From Ustulina deusta (taxonomy: Eukaryota; Ascomycota; Sordariomycetes; Xylariales; Xylariaceae), in assembly GCA_023159155.1 (NCBI GenBank), contig JAJNNX010000002.1, positions 1,426,001 through 1,490,000 of the forward strand: 64,000 nt of DNA, given 5' to 3'. Shown here in pieces: positions 33,322 through 46,700 of the stretch. The notes under the pieces are model-generated. The model was not told the origin of the DNA. It saw nothing but the letters and a program-made list of their open reading frames with translations, and did not search any database. Positions within the stretch are counted from its first letter, which is position 1. The number at the start of each line of letters is the position of its first letter. A program made the translations under genes and the position numbers.

Positions 33322-36300
33322 GGTTATCTGGATGATGCGGGTGCATCTACTTGTGATCACAAGGAACACCAGGCACCTGGGCTTTGGCCTTGTGATGATG
33401 GGTTGGGGGCCTGGGAGCTTGCTACTCTGTAGTTAGACAATTTCGAAGAAATATGATGGCATTTCACAATGCTTCCTAACCCATCTATCCATGTCTCACT
33501 TCCCGTAAGCAGTAATCCGGGTGTCATGCTTCCCCTCGAATCTTCTTCACCTGGGGTTCATGGTGCATGTTTTCCCTCATGTCCCTGTTATGCGACAGAA
33601 CCTGGGGGACTTCATCCAGCCCAGATAACAAGTTGGTTGATCGGTCACGTACCCTGTCACCCCTTCGTGTTCAGATAGACTACCTACTGGAGGCAACATC
33701 CGTCACCCATATCTACCTATCACTTTGGGTTGGTGGCAGAACTAGACTAGGGCCGCTATTGACAGGCACGCAGATACTATAGCCAATTCCATCGCTGCTA
33801 GCGAATCGGTTTAGAATGCGGCCCCAACTCAATCTACAGTATCCATCTCCCACCACCGACTGCCGCCCACTGAAGCTGAGATGTTGGGTCACATTCGGAC
33901 GCTGGCAACCGCCCGGTGACGGCGATTGGCCTTGTTACTGTCTAACCTAGGTTAGCGAGTCACAAAAGTGACCTGGTGTGGGTGGTGGCCGAACCCACTG
34001 AACAAGCTTGAGTGCCAAGGAAGCAGTGCTTGCGTGGCGTTTTCTAGAATGCCGCAGCATCCATGCCACCGATAACGAAAAAGCGAGATCAAGCACGCAA
34101 AGTACGTGATCATTCCGCACAGAGCAGGTTGTCCCCGCCGCCCCAATCCAGCCAAGTCGGTGGTAGAGACACCATTACCTACATACCATGCTCGCTAGCC
34201 ACAGGCATACATGACGCTGCGGAGCACGCACCGACGCTACTGCGGGCGCTGCGGGTCATAATAAGGTTGCCGAGGACTATCAGGTTTTTCCGTTTGTCGC
34301 CCCCGGCTCCTACTCGACCGTTTGCGGTCAGCTAGAGCTCTGGACCCTGGCTACTTGTCGGCTGAAGGATTCGATCCGGCTCTTATGGAGAAATCCCTCC
34401 ACCGCCCAAGCTAACCAGCGGGGGGGAGAGAAGGCCCAGTATTTGGAATTGTGACGAGATGAAGCACCCGCGAAACGTGGTGAGAGACATTGGCTAGGAG
34501 AGGAGGACGGCGTGTGGTGAATTCATGCTAGCGTGCCTGGAGCGCCCTCTCACAACAGCATGAAAGACGGCTGCCCTGGCGATCCTCAATTCTAGGCTTT
34601 GTGTGAAGTCGATACGATACCTATCACATTACCATGGCTATTCTTACACCGGCATAGTGTGCCGCCGGGATAGGTTTTCAACGGGCATGAATCCAAGTCA
34701 GCTCAACTGTCTCATGTTTGGCCTACGGCAACAACAATAGAACCGACTGCTGTATTTGGGAGGCGTAGAACTCCCAAGTAGGACACAAAGCACGAGACTG
34801 GTTCAACGTTCATTGGCGGTCAACAGTCGGGCTTGCGGTTCCCCCAGTGTCCCGAGCTGGTCACGCCCTGGTCTGGTATCGGGGGTGGCGATTGGCCCGT
34901 GTGCTCGCAACAGACACCCTCGTAACAATACCCGCCAAGTGTGTAACTATGGCGCTCACCTTGGCACTTGGAAGACGGTTTCCAGCTTCCTATCTCGGCC
35001 AGCTTCGGCCAGCTCGCATTGAATAATCCCTACTGATACAGTAGTGTACGTGTCCAGCAGCCACTGTGGATAGGCCTACAGCGGTAGTGTATAGCGTCCA
35101 CTGCGTGGACGTAGGGCGAGGAGGGAAATGAAGGCACCGCCAAGGGATGGCGGGCTATCTGCCTTCTACCTTTGGGCATGGCGTCTTATTATGTCGTTAG
35201 AGCAGGGCGTTTTGGTTACGTCGCTGGCCGGCTACGACGCTTCGCAGAGGAAGATGCGGCATTACATAATAGAAAGAATAGAATACGTGTGTAGGTATCC
35301 TCAAGTGAGACACGCTCGAACTAGGGGATTTTGAGTTGTTCGCTAGGCGACTCCGAGGATCCCACACAAGGATCTCACCTCTAATCCCGCCTCTAAGCCA
35401 ATGAATTCCGCGACGTCGAGGAGATGAGGTCCACATGGAGCGCCCAAAAAGTAAGCTTATAACGTACCTAGACGTCTCCCGCATACATCCACATTGGTCT
35501 CTGCATTGCAGCGTACCGTCCGGCCATCGGCTATCTTATCGAGGTCGTCAAGCTCATCTCTTTCTCAAAAAGAGGTTGCGTCCAGTGCCACCTTTCGACC
35601 GTCTCTTCCCCACCACACCTGATGCGATAACGTGGCACCCTTACTTTCGGTGGTCCAAACAGACCTACAGGCAGAAGCCCGTGCGTGCATGATCCATGCC
35701 CACGCTTTTTGGGGGTCAACGCTCCTCATGCAGACTTGATAGGTGCCCTATGTATACAAATGGTAGGTGAAGTAGGTTGTAGGAGAGAAGATAGCGAGGA
35801 CGGCCATGTGAGGTCGCCGCCCCCCCTCGACTTTTCGGGTAAACAGGCCAGCTAGCTCCCTTCTCTTATCAGAGCCGCAGTCTACTTATGCCTCCTTTCG
35901 TCATTATATACACCGCACTACGCCTTGCGTTTCGTCGAGTGGACGTCGGTTAAGTTGGCGCTATCAGATGGCGCGACTGCGACGGAACTGACTGGTCAGG
36001 AATGCACATGAATGTAACGGGGTGACAAGGGCACGACCGACACACATTTCCCTCCCCCCCCCCGGAAAAAGGTCTGAAACTCGGCCATTCAGCGAACTTC
36101 ACGTTGTCCGCGATGTGATAGCGAGCAGTAGGCAAGGGAAATCTTACTTATCCCACCATGAAGATAGTCTATATGACTGCCCGATCCAGCCATGGCAGCT
36201 TCCTCGCACATGCTTGGCTGGACGGTCGATGTAGTAAGTCCTGCGATTTTTTTTCACAAGACATGTAATAATATCATGAAGTTTTGCATATCCTGGTCCT

Positions 36301-38083
36301 GCCCGGCTTTGTAGCCTATTCGTATGGATGGGAGTTCGGGCTAGAATGGATGTCGAATCGCGAAAGACGCGTGTTCATGTTGGACGTTTCGATCCGCCGG
36401 AAGAATTTCAACGGCCGTGAGGTTTGGTACACTAGTGTAATGAGAAATCGGGATAGGAGATGAGGCTTCGGGTTTACGCTCTTACACCAAGCTCAACCTC
36501 CGCCGAACCACGAAGTAGATCCGAGCGGGACAGTGAGATGTTGATTTGGACTAGGTAGAAACAATGCCGATTAAGCATCGATACTACCTCTCTGTTCTAG
36601 CACCACGAAAGCACGATTAGATAATCCGAGACGGCTTAGGAGGAACAGGCAGGTATTCGATGCTGGGCCCGATTTATCTTGGGGTAGTCTTGTGAGCATG
36701 GCTTCTTAGCAGCATCCCCAGACTCATTACTTGGGATTCGCTTATTAGCGACTACGGTTTCACATTGGTTGCATCGAGGGGTTTGGGAGGTGTCGAACGG
36801 AACGCAGGGCGCCACATACGCAATGATTTCCTTCTCTCTCGACTGTGACTGGCCAGCAACGGGCGTCCCTGATATTTTTGAACGTCTCTTTCATGATAGC
36901 CGAGAGAGACATGTGGCAAGTGAGTAGAGGGTCGCAATCGTGACAGAGGAGTCCGTAATAAGAAGCTACACAGCATGTGCCCAGAACCGTGTACCTGCCT
37001 AACGAGTGCATATATACCGATGCAGCCCAATTGCCGTCGCTACCAGACGCCGCCGAGCTGGGTGATCCTTAACTGTAACGTCGACTCAACTCTCATGCCT
37101 CCGCATCGCCACGACGGCGGGATTAGATTGCACGAAGCGACTCAGATCTGTTATCGTGGTTTGAGGAAACCCCTGGCATGTGCCTGCTTCCAGATTTGTT
37201 TTTGAGTTTCTCGCCTGGTGGCTTACTCTGACATCCTGAATGCCACTCTGGTCGGGATGTAACTTCGCGATGGACGGTGTGAGAGCAGTTATAGTCTTGG
37301 TGTTACGAGTTCAGCAGTCGGCACTTTTCCTTTCTTGCGGGCCTGCCCTGTCAAGGCATGTGTCGCCGTTCTAGAAGTCCACTTAGTAGCCCCCAGAGTG
37401 TCATCGGCCGCGTTGATCGACATCTCATCCGTGATAACGGCATCTCGGCCGGCAAGACATGGTCGTATCGACCCTCTAGTGTAGTGTATGAAGGGTATAT
37501 CCACTACACATGATAACACATGCAGCACATCTTGATTCCGAGCCCAACATCCTCTTCGAGGCATGCGAGGGGTGGAGCTTGGGCACGCAGAAATGCAAGA
37601 GCGCGTGACGCGAGAAACGGCTTTTTCCGCCGCAGAAAGTTTCTTTGTACCTCTTTTTTATTTTAGGTATTTTATGACGCATGAAGAAAGGCCCTGAGGC
37701 CGTCGCGCCACTGTTTGAATTGTATTAGTACTCCGGTGCACCCTATATACTCTATCTGATGAATGCGGATGGTTCGACTGGGGAGGGGGTAAGAAAACGA
37801 CTCCTCTAGTTCGTTAACGTAGGGTGGAGGTATTAGTATACATAGTAAGAACCATGCTCAGGTGCTGTGCCCCCCTGGTATTCTTTAGAGAACTCAATCA
37901 AAGAGAAACATATAATTCCAATTAAAAAAAAACCCACCACTTACTTCCAGTATATCGTCCGAACTGAGATGCACACTCCACATGATGAGAGGCATAAGGC
38001 CAAGACGAACAGCTCTCCAATAAGGTTCCTTAGCGCTGGCGACGCGGTACGAGATAGGGCGAGAAATCGGGGTGTAACATTGC

Positions 38084-38110
38084 GTTACCGAGGTTACCGA
38101 GGTTACCGAT
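38084..38110. repeat. 9-bp tandem repeat, three copies
   Basis: GTTACCGAG is present at 38084-38092 and 38093-38101. A third copy, GTTACCGAT, lies at 38102-38110. Confidence 0.9.
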
Positions 38111-38811
38111 GTTGAAGGCTCGTGGTATAACGTCTTACTGATATGGGATTGCGTGTACACGCAAGGCAAGAGGAACTATCTTGGAACTTGCATTTGGTGG
38201 GCCAAAGCCAAGAGACGAGTTTTCGGCAGAAAGGGTTGTAAAATGAAGATGATTGAAAACGAGGGGGAGGTCTATCAGAGCGACCAAGGGGCATGCTCGC
38301 GAGCCGGCCGATCGCCGTGGGCGGGTAGATGGTCCTTTTTGACAATTACTCCGGCACCGGGTCACAGCAACTAGGTAGTGTACCTAGAAACAACACAGGA
38401 ACGGAATTTCGTGATGTGGAGGGGAAATCGTGCGAGATGGACTTGGCGGCCGCGCGAGTCTGGGGTTGCCCACATTGTGGATTGACTGGTACTGTAGACT
38501 ACCTCCCTGTGCGTCCTGTCGTGACACGGTGCCTCGCTTCCAGTACCAAGTTGGGAGCATCTCTGGGGGCGTTAGATTGGCTGCAGGTTCACTCAAGCAA
38601 CAAGACATACTAGGCAAGATGCGCTGATTCAATGACACACCCGTATGATAGACGTTATTATCAATATATACGCAAATTGCAAAAGCAGCAATTTGAGACA
38701 AGCTTAGTACTTGGCAGTAGGAATGTGATGTAAGTGTGGTGAAGGGCAACCGCATATGTATACACCCCAAAAAGGCAGTCTGCTTCACCGGCGCTTCGAC
38801 TCGAGCACACG

Positions 38812-38828
38812 CCCCCCCCCCCGCCCCC
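38812..38828. repeat. C-rich homopolymer tract
   Basis: Eleven C residues, one G, then six C residues. It lies just beyond the 3' end of the SGNH hydrolase gene. Confidence 0.85.
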
Positions 38829-38865
38829 CTCAAGACATGTCCCGAAGCAAGAGAACAAATGTATT

Positions 38866-39720
38866 TCAGAGGAGAACAAAGCCGTCCTCGGCGTCTTGAT
38901 TCTTGCTTGCTTGGTCCTGACTCACAAGTCCCAATTCCACCATCTTATCGTAGACTAGATCAGCGATGGCGGCCATACCTTCAGGCCTGGGGTGGTAGGC
39001 GCCGCCTTGGTGAAACAGCTTCCAAGTGAAGCCGGAGATCCAGGGGTCCTCTGCTCCAATGGCGTGTGCCTCGCTCGACTCTGCGACGGTCACAGTGCTA
39101 CACCACTCTTGACGTCCAAGCACAGCCTTGCGTGTCGCTTCTAGCAATCGCGCGGCCACCTCCCTATGGTGGGCGATGCGGTCTGCGCCGAAGACGACGT
39201 CATCGCCGGGCCGGGTATCCGGGCCTAACACTGCCTGGTACTCGACGACAAGGACATAGGCGTTGGGTGCCTTGTGATGAATGGCGTCGAGCACGGCGGC
39301 GTACCGCTGCGCGAGACCGTCTACGTCGAGCTGAAGTTGGGCAGCGGCCTCACGGGCCGGGTCGGGGCCGCGAAGGTACAGCAGCACACTCCCCAGGAAG
39401 CTGCGGCTCAGCGTATCCTCAAAGATGCCCCCGATGTAGCCGATGTCGTTACCACCGCCAAGAACCATCACGACATCGCTGTCGGCCGGGAGGGCGTCGA
39501 CCTGCGGAGCAAACCGCCTACCGCCGGCATACTGTGGGGTGTCGAGGAGGTGTAGTAGCGTCGCGCCACACACGCTTAGGTCCGTCAACGCGCCGCCCGC
39601 GCGCGAGGCCACGAGGTGGGCGTAATTGGCGCCTGAGCGGCCGGCACTCTGGTTCTCCACGGGCACAATGGTCGGCCCTGCGGCGAAAGACGAGCCGAGG
39701 CTTGCTATCCGAAGAGCCAT
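38866..39720 (-). CDS. SGNH/GDSL-family hydrolase
   Basis: A single exon of 284 residues, starting at ATG 39720, with no introns. SGNH landmarks are present: the nucleophile Ser10 in SLGSSFAAG (block I), a Gly in the VCGATLLHLL block, Gly-Asn in VLGGGNDIG (Asn91, block III) and His243 in AYHPRPEG (block V). The residue three before the catalytic His is Gly240, whereas the usual triad has Asp there (DxxH). The acid may lie elsewhere or be absent. No clear signal peptide is seen, so the protein is probably intracellular. The family hydrolyses esters such as lipids, acetylated sugars or thioesters; the substrate is unknown. Its G+C content is visibly higher than the flanking DNA, and it stands alone in a gene-poor region. 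Transfer from bacteria is one explanation; retention of an old intronless gene is another. Confidence 0.85.
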   Translation of the reverse strand: MALRIASLGSSFAAGPTIVPVENQSAGRSGANYAHLVASRAGGALTDLSVCGATLLHLLDTPQYAGGRRFAPQVDALPADSDVVMVLGGGNDIGYIGGIFEDTLSRSFLGSVLLYLRGPDPAREAAAQLQLDVDGLAQRYAAVLDAIHHKAPNAYVLVVEYQAVLGPDTRPGDDVVFGADRIAHHREVAARLLEATRKAVLGRQEWCSTVTVAESSEAHAIGAEDPWISGFTWKLFHQGGAYHPRPEGMAAIADLVYDKMVELGLVSQDQASKNQDAEDGFVLL

Positions 39721-40427
39721 TTCTCCTGCTACAGGCCCCTTGAGGTTTGCAGTTGCACGGCAGACAGAGAAACGCCCGATGTTCTACCTGAGGATCGGGG
39801 GTTGCAAGCACCACCGAGTTGCATCGGCTCGTGCAACGTACGCATGTGTTCCGCAAACGAAGATGTAGTCTCTCTTGCGCTTGCGGGTGCGTGGGCAGGT
39901 AAGATACGTCAAGTGCACGACATCCGGAGTGTCGTTGATCAGGGTGAGGCAAGGAACAGAGACCCCGACCTGCCGATGGCGGAGTCGAACGAAATCGCTT
40001 CTCTGGGTACTTGCCTATCTGAATATACCTGCGTAAAGGTGTGCGAAGGCGGTGTGATTTAAGTAGTATATCTTAGATACATACATAGCCTCCAGTCTGG
40101 TCTAGGCGGGCACCTGTTGGGTCCTGTGGTTGGTTGGCTACTTGTAGGTACGTCCGTCTGTATACTAATGCCAATACGTCTCTAGGTACATTAAAAGTAA
40201 GTATGTCCTAGCCCATCTAGTACCTTGGTCCAGCTAAAGTATTAGGTACTGTATGTATCATAACACACGTAACACCTACGGAATACAGGTACCTAATCAC
40301 AGCTTGTTTCACCGGAGACATTTTTATTATTGGATTACACAACATGGCTTTGACATTTGTGTCGCTAATTAATCAATCTGACCAACCTTTTCTTCACCTT
40401 TGTCCGTTTCTGAAGATGCTTGATTAA

Positions 40428-40457
40428 GATGTAGTCTACCTAGATGTAGTCTACCTA
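40428..40457. repeat. 15-bp tandem duplication
   Basis: GATGTAGTCTACCTA occurs twice in direct tandem (40428-40442 and 40443-40457). The unit itself carries the TACCTA word common in this genome's spacers. Confidence 0.9.
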
Positions 40458-40482
40458 GACGTATAGCCGGCCACTCACTGTA

Positions 40483-40501
40483 CTATCTATCTATCTATCT
40501 A
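40483..40501. repeat. (CTAT)n microsatellite
   Basis: Four CTAT units plus a partial one, just after the 15-bp duplication. Confidence 0.9.
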
Positions 40502-40841
40502 GAAGAATTGGGTGTCTTGGCATCTCGACCTTCTCGCAGACTTCTAGAGAACCCCGGGCCACGCCGCTGACCGTCCGGCAGACGGCTTCAAGATGTGCTG
40601 TGATCCGAGTGGACAATTCCGTCGCACAATATCGTGGGACTGGAGCGATCGTACCTACGTCGCAAACTGCAGGAACCATTTCTTTCCATTTCCTTTGCCT
40701 GACTGGCGGTCTTATAATCGCCGCCCCCAGTCCGTCCGCCATCGACTTCCTACCAGCAAATAAAATAACGACGTGACATGAGAACGGCTTTTCGACAATC
40801 CGATATAGCAAATCGGTTGGTGTGGTACGAAACCCGTCCAT
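40491..40841 (-). other. Open frame of 116 codons, status unknown
   Basis: It opens with a real ATG (40841) and lies alone between the SGNH hydrolase and guanine deaminase. No domain, signal peptide or membrane segment is evident, and its end overlaps a CTAT repeat. It may be a lineage-specific small gene or chance. Confidence 0.2.
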
Positions 40842-41092
40842 CGCTTCGCATCAAACAACACCCAGGAGGAGTCGGGCACACTAAAGCTGGGTAATTACTA
40901 GCTGCAGACGGCTCGCGCGAACGCCCTTTCTGGCCGTTCCACTTCGCTTTGCTGTGACCTTGAGGACATTATTATTCCCGACTTTTGTCAACGCCTCCCA
41001 GCCTCCCCCAAAAAACACAACACAACACAACATAGCGCAACACACCTTGGCCGTGCGCCCCATTGGCGATAGAGCGACAGGGCGGACTTACC

Positions 41093-42591
41093 ATGACGCT
41101 TCCCAAGCTAGACACGAACCAAGTGTTCTTTGGCACCTTCATACACTCCAAAAGCCTCGGTGAGCTGGAATATCTGCACAACACGGCCGTCTGCGTAGAT
41201 ACGTCGGGAAAGATCGTCGCCGTGGAGGCAGACTGTAACCTGCAAAAGGCTGTCGAGACATTGTATGACAGACTGGGTTGGAGTCCAGATGATGTTGTCA
41301 TCACCGAAGCCCGGGATAAACGGGAGTTCTTCTTCCCCGGTTTTGTCGGTAGGTAATTCCCTAATTTCCCTCGTAATGCCGGCTGCGCGTGATCCCATCT
41401 GATCCTAACGTTATACTACTAGACACCCATGTCCACGCCTCTCAGTATCCCAATATCGGTGTTTTCGGGAAGTCGACCTTATTGGACTGGCTGAACACAT
41501 ATACTTTTCCCATGGAAGCCTCGTTGTCATCTCTCCCCAAAGCACGGAGAGTGTACACACGATGCATCAGACAGGCACTGGCGCACGGCACGACCACAGC
41601 AGCCTACTACGCGACTATTGACGTCAACGCTACTAATCTCTTAGCCGACCTCTGCTACTCCATGGGTCAGCGCGCCTTCGTTGGTCGTGTGTGCATGGAT
41701 CACCTCGGGCCGGACTACTATATCGACGAATCACCTGATCATGCACTCGCCGCTACCCAGGCCACGATCAAGCACATCCGCAGCATAGACAGCGGCTTCG
41801 AACTCGTGAGCCCAATTCTCACCCCAAGGTTTGCGCCTGCGTGCAGCACCGAGACAATGAGAGGTCTTTCAGAACTCCAGAAGCAGACACAGCTACCAAT
41901 GCAGACACACATCTCAGAAAACGTCGACGAGATCGAACTGGTCAAGGAATTGTTCCCCAATAGCAAGAATTACGCCGATGTGTATGATACGCACGGGCTC
42001 CTAAACGAGAAAACGATTCTGGCCCATGCTGTGCACCTTACCGAGGAAGAGGCAGATCTCATCGCTGAAAGAAACGCCAAGATTGCCCATTGCCCATGTA
42101 GTAACTCTGCCCTTTCAAGCGGCGCTGCACGGGTGCGTTGGCTGCTGGAAAAGGGCATCCAGGTTGGACTGGGAACCGATATGAGCGGCGGTTATAGCCC
42201 AAGCATACTCGAGGCCGCGAGGCAGGCGAAATTAGTGTCGAATCACTTAATCATGCCGGGAGGAAGATTAGATGATCTATCACGAGAGGAGCGCGACAAA
42301 GCCAAGCTGAGCGTCGACGAGGTCCTGTACCTAGCAACGAGAGGAGGCGCCCAGGTAGTGGGTCTGGCCGACAAGATTGGGGCTTTCGAGATAGGGATGC
42401 AGTGGGATGCCCAACTCGTCGATTTGGGCGCCGTCCCCGACGAGGTCGCCGAGGACGACTACACGGACTATGGCAACGTAGATATATTCGGCTGGGAAAA
42501 TTGGGATGAGCGTGTCGCGAAATGGGTTTTCAATGGCGACAGTCGTAATGTTAAGAAAGTATGGGTCCGGGGACGACTTGTGCATCAGTAG
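41093..42591 (+). CDS. GUD1: Guanine deaminase (amidohydrolase family)
   Basis: Two exons, 41093-41348 and 41423-42591, with a 74-bp intron, give about 474 residues. The intron lies just before the first metal-binding motif, and joining restores FPGFVDTHVHASQYPN with zinc ligands His88 and His90. Other amidohydrolase landmarks follow in order: TTTAAYYATI, the substrate-pocket region VCMDH, QTHISEN and HAVHL (further His ligands), AHCPCSNSALSSG, and GTDMSGGYSPS with the catalytic Asp. These are the guanine-deaminase signatures rather than those of cytosine or adenosine deaminases. The enzyme converts guanine to xanthine and ammonia in purine salvage and catabolism and is cytosolic. Length fits the family (about 450-490). 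No other purine gene is adjacent. Confidence 0.95.
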
Positions 42592-43790
42592 AGTTACAAG
42601 GAAGACTAGATAGACTTAAGCCTCGTTCGAACCTGGTGGCATTGACTTGTCGAGAAGAAACGAGATGGGGGAACAAGGCTTATGGTGGCGCGCTCTATAC
42701 CCGATGCTGATAGATGCATGTTGCTACCGTTTGTCAATAATACATGGCTTGACCCAAGAGGTAGCGAAACGCAACTCGAAAATCGACTGAAATAGAACCT
42801 GAGCCTTGGCCCTTACCGTACTTATCACAGTTTCAAACCTCGACTGTCTGTCTACCGGGAGAGCTAGCGCCGGGACCTTGGGCATCGTGAGAGTCCTCGT
42901 GGGAGTGAGCGAGCGAGTACATACATGTCCACGGCACATAAACGGAAGAGAACCGCTCAAAGTAGCGGGCGGTATTTACCTCCGCAATCCCCCACGAGTG
43001 CGTTTTCGGCGGTACAAATGCATCCATGCTCGCGAGGTCTCGGCCACGAAGCCATCCCGGGGATCTCAGAGCTAGCTAGATGGACGAGCAGATAGCCAAC
43101 CTTCCGTTCTTTTGGCACCAGCTCCGTGTTCTACACGAGCACCGTGCTCCTCCGATCATTGTGTAGATGAGCTATCGTAGCAAATATTGTCTATCCCCTC
43201 AACCACCTTCTCGCCTCCCCTCGATGCATTTCCATTCCTCTCTACGTAGTAGCATGGGCATCATTTCATGGTTAACGCAGTTCATATCAAGGGCTAACAA
43301 TGCTTACTGCTCGATCTGTGTAGTCACGTTTCGTAGTTGGTAAACCTTCTAGATTGTCACAATAGCTATCTGGTTGACGGACTCCTGCGGCTTGGTAGCA
43401 CATAGTCTATCGACTAATTGATTGGCATTGTCCGATCCGGTTTTCAACGCCGGCATCGATTGGCCAAAAACTGGTTACTCCTTTATAACTTCTACGCAGG
43501 GTTAGGGTGAGATGGTTCGGCTAGGGGTGGGTTTTTGGACACATAATGCGAATCTTCAAAAAAAAAGGATGGCCGTGGTTGGGCTTCAAATTTTCATTAA
43601 AGCGAGGAAAAATAATAACCCAACTCCTGCGAACACCGGAAGGCCAGCCTCTAACATTTTCTAAAATGACAAAATGTATACATAGGTTCTTGCTGTAATA
43701 CACTCCCGGCAGCGACGGTCTGCTGCTGTCTTAATACAATTCATTCCATATACCGCCTTCCGCCTATCTTTGGGCCAGTATTAGATATGC
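42592..43790. other. Intergenic DNA between convergent genes
   Basis: About 1.2 kb between the ends of guanine deaminase and FAS1, with no promoter expected and no gene seen. Confidence 0.6.
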
Positions 43791-46700
43791 TCACTGCTGA
43801 TCATAGACCTGAACCTCAGGCGCAACGGCTCCGCCGACACCATTAATGCCAGTCACTTTACTTGCATCATCCTGATAGCTGTCCCAGTTCTGGAGAATCT
43901 GAGCAATCTTCGGCGAGCTTGTCAGATTGTACACGTCTTGGAAGTACTCTTTTGTAAGTTCAAATGGACGGGCCGTGACATTAGGAATGTACTTTCCAAC
44001 GAGCTTGGAAGGATCGATGGATGTCTTGTTGATCTTCTTCAGAAGAATATTGCGGAAAGGCTTGACACCGGATCGTAAGAACGTAGAGTGGAACGGTACG
44101 TCAATGCCCTTGAGTGGGATAGTGGCGAACCCTCGTTCTAATTCTAGTGGTAGCGGCTTAGCCAACGTCTGCTGAGCAGAACCTTTAATGATGTCAGCAA
44201 GTTGCTGCTTCAAATCCTCACTGCTGACATTGTTAAGCAACTGGTTGGTGTCAACTTTCTTGGCCTTCAAAAAGTTGGTGATGGTGGTCAGCGTGTCGAG
44301 AGCACGAAGATCTCCAGCGCACACGTATTGCATATTGGCAATGTTGTAGTTGACGATCTCCAAGAGCCAACCGGTCTCCTCGGCGATGCTACGGACCAAG
44401 AAGCGAAGTGCTCCTTCTCCAAATGTCTTAGAGATACGGCTGGGGTTCACGGCACACATGGAATAATTAGATCGTCCTTGTGCATCTCGCTCGACTGCCA
44501 CCTGCATAGTCAATCCGCGGTAGAAGACAACAGACACTAAGGACTCGATAGGGAGCACATTGGCTAGAGCAGCAAGAGCCGAATACTCGCCTAATGAGTG
44601 ACCAGCGAACGTGCTGTCTCGTGGCACGAGACCTTTGGCATTCATGTCTTCGAAGCTGGCTTTCTCCATTAGAGTCAAGGCGGGTTGGGTGAATTGTGTG
44701 GCAGACAGCAGGCCGGCAGGCGATCGGTAGGTGTAGGACGTCGTCCTCTCGTTGATCTCCTTGAAGATACGCTCGGATTTTACAGTTCCATCTGCCCCGA
44801 TGGTCTCGAAATTCATTTGCATGTAATTCTCTCGAATGGCCTTGCCGCGGGGACCGCCAAAATGAATGGTGAGCTCCCTTGGATTATTTTTCACGATGTT
44901 TAAGATTGAGAAGCCTGAAGGCGGTTAGCGGTAATGCTTATATATACGTGAGAGGCGAGCTTACCGTATGTGTCTAGGAGATACTTGTCGGCCCTGTCCC
45001 AAACCTCCCTGGCAACTGGACTGGATGCGTACAGGTCCATACCCATACCTTGTTCTTGGGAACCCTGACCAGTGAAGACATACGCTGTGGCTGGCTGCTC
45101 AACCTCGGCTTCACCGAGGAGGACTTTTTCTTCCGTCTCTTTGTTGCTAGCTTCGACCTTAATAATTTTTCGACCACCAACCATGCCGACGTGTTGAAGC
45201 TTAACCTCGATGTCATCATTGGGAAGTACCATGCCAACTAAGGAAGCATGGAAGCTTCGAACCCGACCAACATTATTCTCGGCAGCCCATGTTTCCACCA
45301 AACTTCGAACAGCTGCACTCGAGTACATGCCATGCGTAATTGTACCCGGTAAGTTGGCGTAGCTAGAGAAGACCCGGGAAACGTGAATGGGATTATAATC
45401 ACCCGAGACTTTGGCGTAAGTCTCGTTCGAGGCGGGTGCCTTCAGAAGAAGCGGGGCCTTTCCACTCAGAGGAATTGGGTTTTCAAATAGGATGGGCTGT
45501 TCAATGGATGAGCCGTGGCGTTCGAGGTAATCGAGAACGGGATTCCCATGGGAAATGCCAGCCTCGTAGTCTACACTGCCAATTTGAATGATTTCCTTGG
45601 TAGGAAGCTCAAGCAGGACTTGACCACTGGTTGCTACCGTGTTGAACACTGTCTTGTTCTTGAATGTGACTAGACTCTGAAGGCGGAAAGTCAATGTCTG
45701 GCCTAGCAGCTCAATATCGTTATTGTCAAGTTGGATCCAGCCCTTGGATCGCAACACTGCAACATCCTTTGACGTAGTCAGGTGAACTTGCATCGGGGTT
45801 TCGAGTTTACGTTGGTACGTATTCTCATAATCAGTGTAAACGCCTCGATACAAAAACTGCGATGTGACCTCCATGACAGCCTCGCCATCTCGGTAGATAG
45901 TACCACAAACTTCCACCATTTTGCCGGATTCTTGATTGATAACGGCATTAATCTGAGCAGTGGTTTTTACCTCATCGCCCTTTTTCAGTGGATCTGCACC
46001 AGGCATCATGCGGAACCCGTTAGACAGATGAACAAGCTTTAACAGATCGCCGTCAATCTTGCGCGGGAAGATTGGTTTTGTAATCGCTTTCCATCCAACC
46101 ACAATAGCAAAGTCCATGGGTGCGAGCATATCTTTTCCAGGGCGATCAACAAACGCCTCACCTGTATTACCAACAGCATGGACAAAATCATTGATCTCGC
46201 TGCTGGTAATGGTAGTCTTACCACCATCAAACTGGGAGTGGACATCGCCATCAAGATCAAGCAGGTCATTGCCGAACCATGCCTGCCAATAGAACTCTTT
46301 GATGCGGTCATTGCGACCCTCCATAACTTCATGAATAGGGGCATAACCGGCTTCTGGCCGGTAAACAAATCTGAGAGGTAAGGAGACAGCCTTTCCTAGG
46401 GCGGTGGTGTCTTTGATCATACTGACGGTGATCTCCCTCTTCCCATCAAACTTGACCTCAATCACATCCTGGTAGTGGTTGTGACGGGGTTGTTCACGCA
46501 CAATGATGGAAGTTTTTGCCGGTTCATCTGGGTGTCGGACCTCAACAAACAACCCACGGACAGGCGCGAAGATTCGCTTCATTGGATTGGTTTGGTATTT
46601 CTTCCCCTGAACTACAACCTCTGACGTGAAGAGCGCATGTCGCCAACCGCGGCTGGGGCCAGCCAACAGGGAAAGCCAAGTTTCGATAGATGGTAGTGTA

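Larger units (their letters stand above)
33065..38865. other. Gene-poor block of about 5.8 kb
   Basis: No supported gene. Open frames are short and without recognisable domains. It contains an (AG)n run near 33308-33321, a triple 9-bp tandem repeat at 38084-38110 and a C-rich tract at 38812-38828. Confidence 0.6.
39721..41092. other. Divergent intergenic DNA upstream of guanine deaminase
   Basis: About 1.4 kb with promoters of the SGNH hydrolase (-) and guanine deaminase (+). TACCTA/TAGGTA words are frequent at 40080-40290. A CAACACAACACAACA tract lies near 41020 in the probable 5' leader of guanine deaminase. A 116-codon minus-strand frame is listed separately. Confidence 0.55.

Noticed and set aside
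38384..38833. 149-codon minus-strand frame next to the SGNH hydrolase
   Set aside because: It starts in the C-rich tract, shows no domain and overlaps several competing frames.
38866..39743. 225-codon plus-strand frame opposite the SGNH hydrolase
   Set aside because: Arg-rich antisense shadow; the minus strand carries all SGNH motifs.
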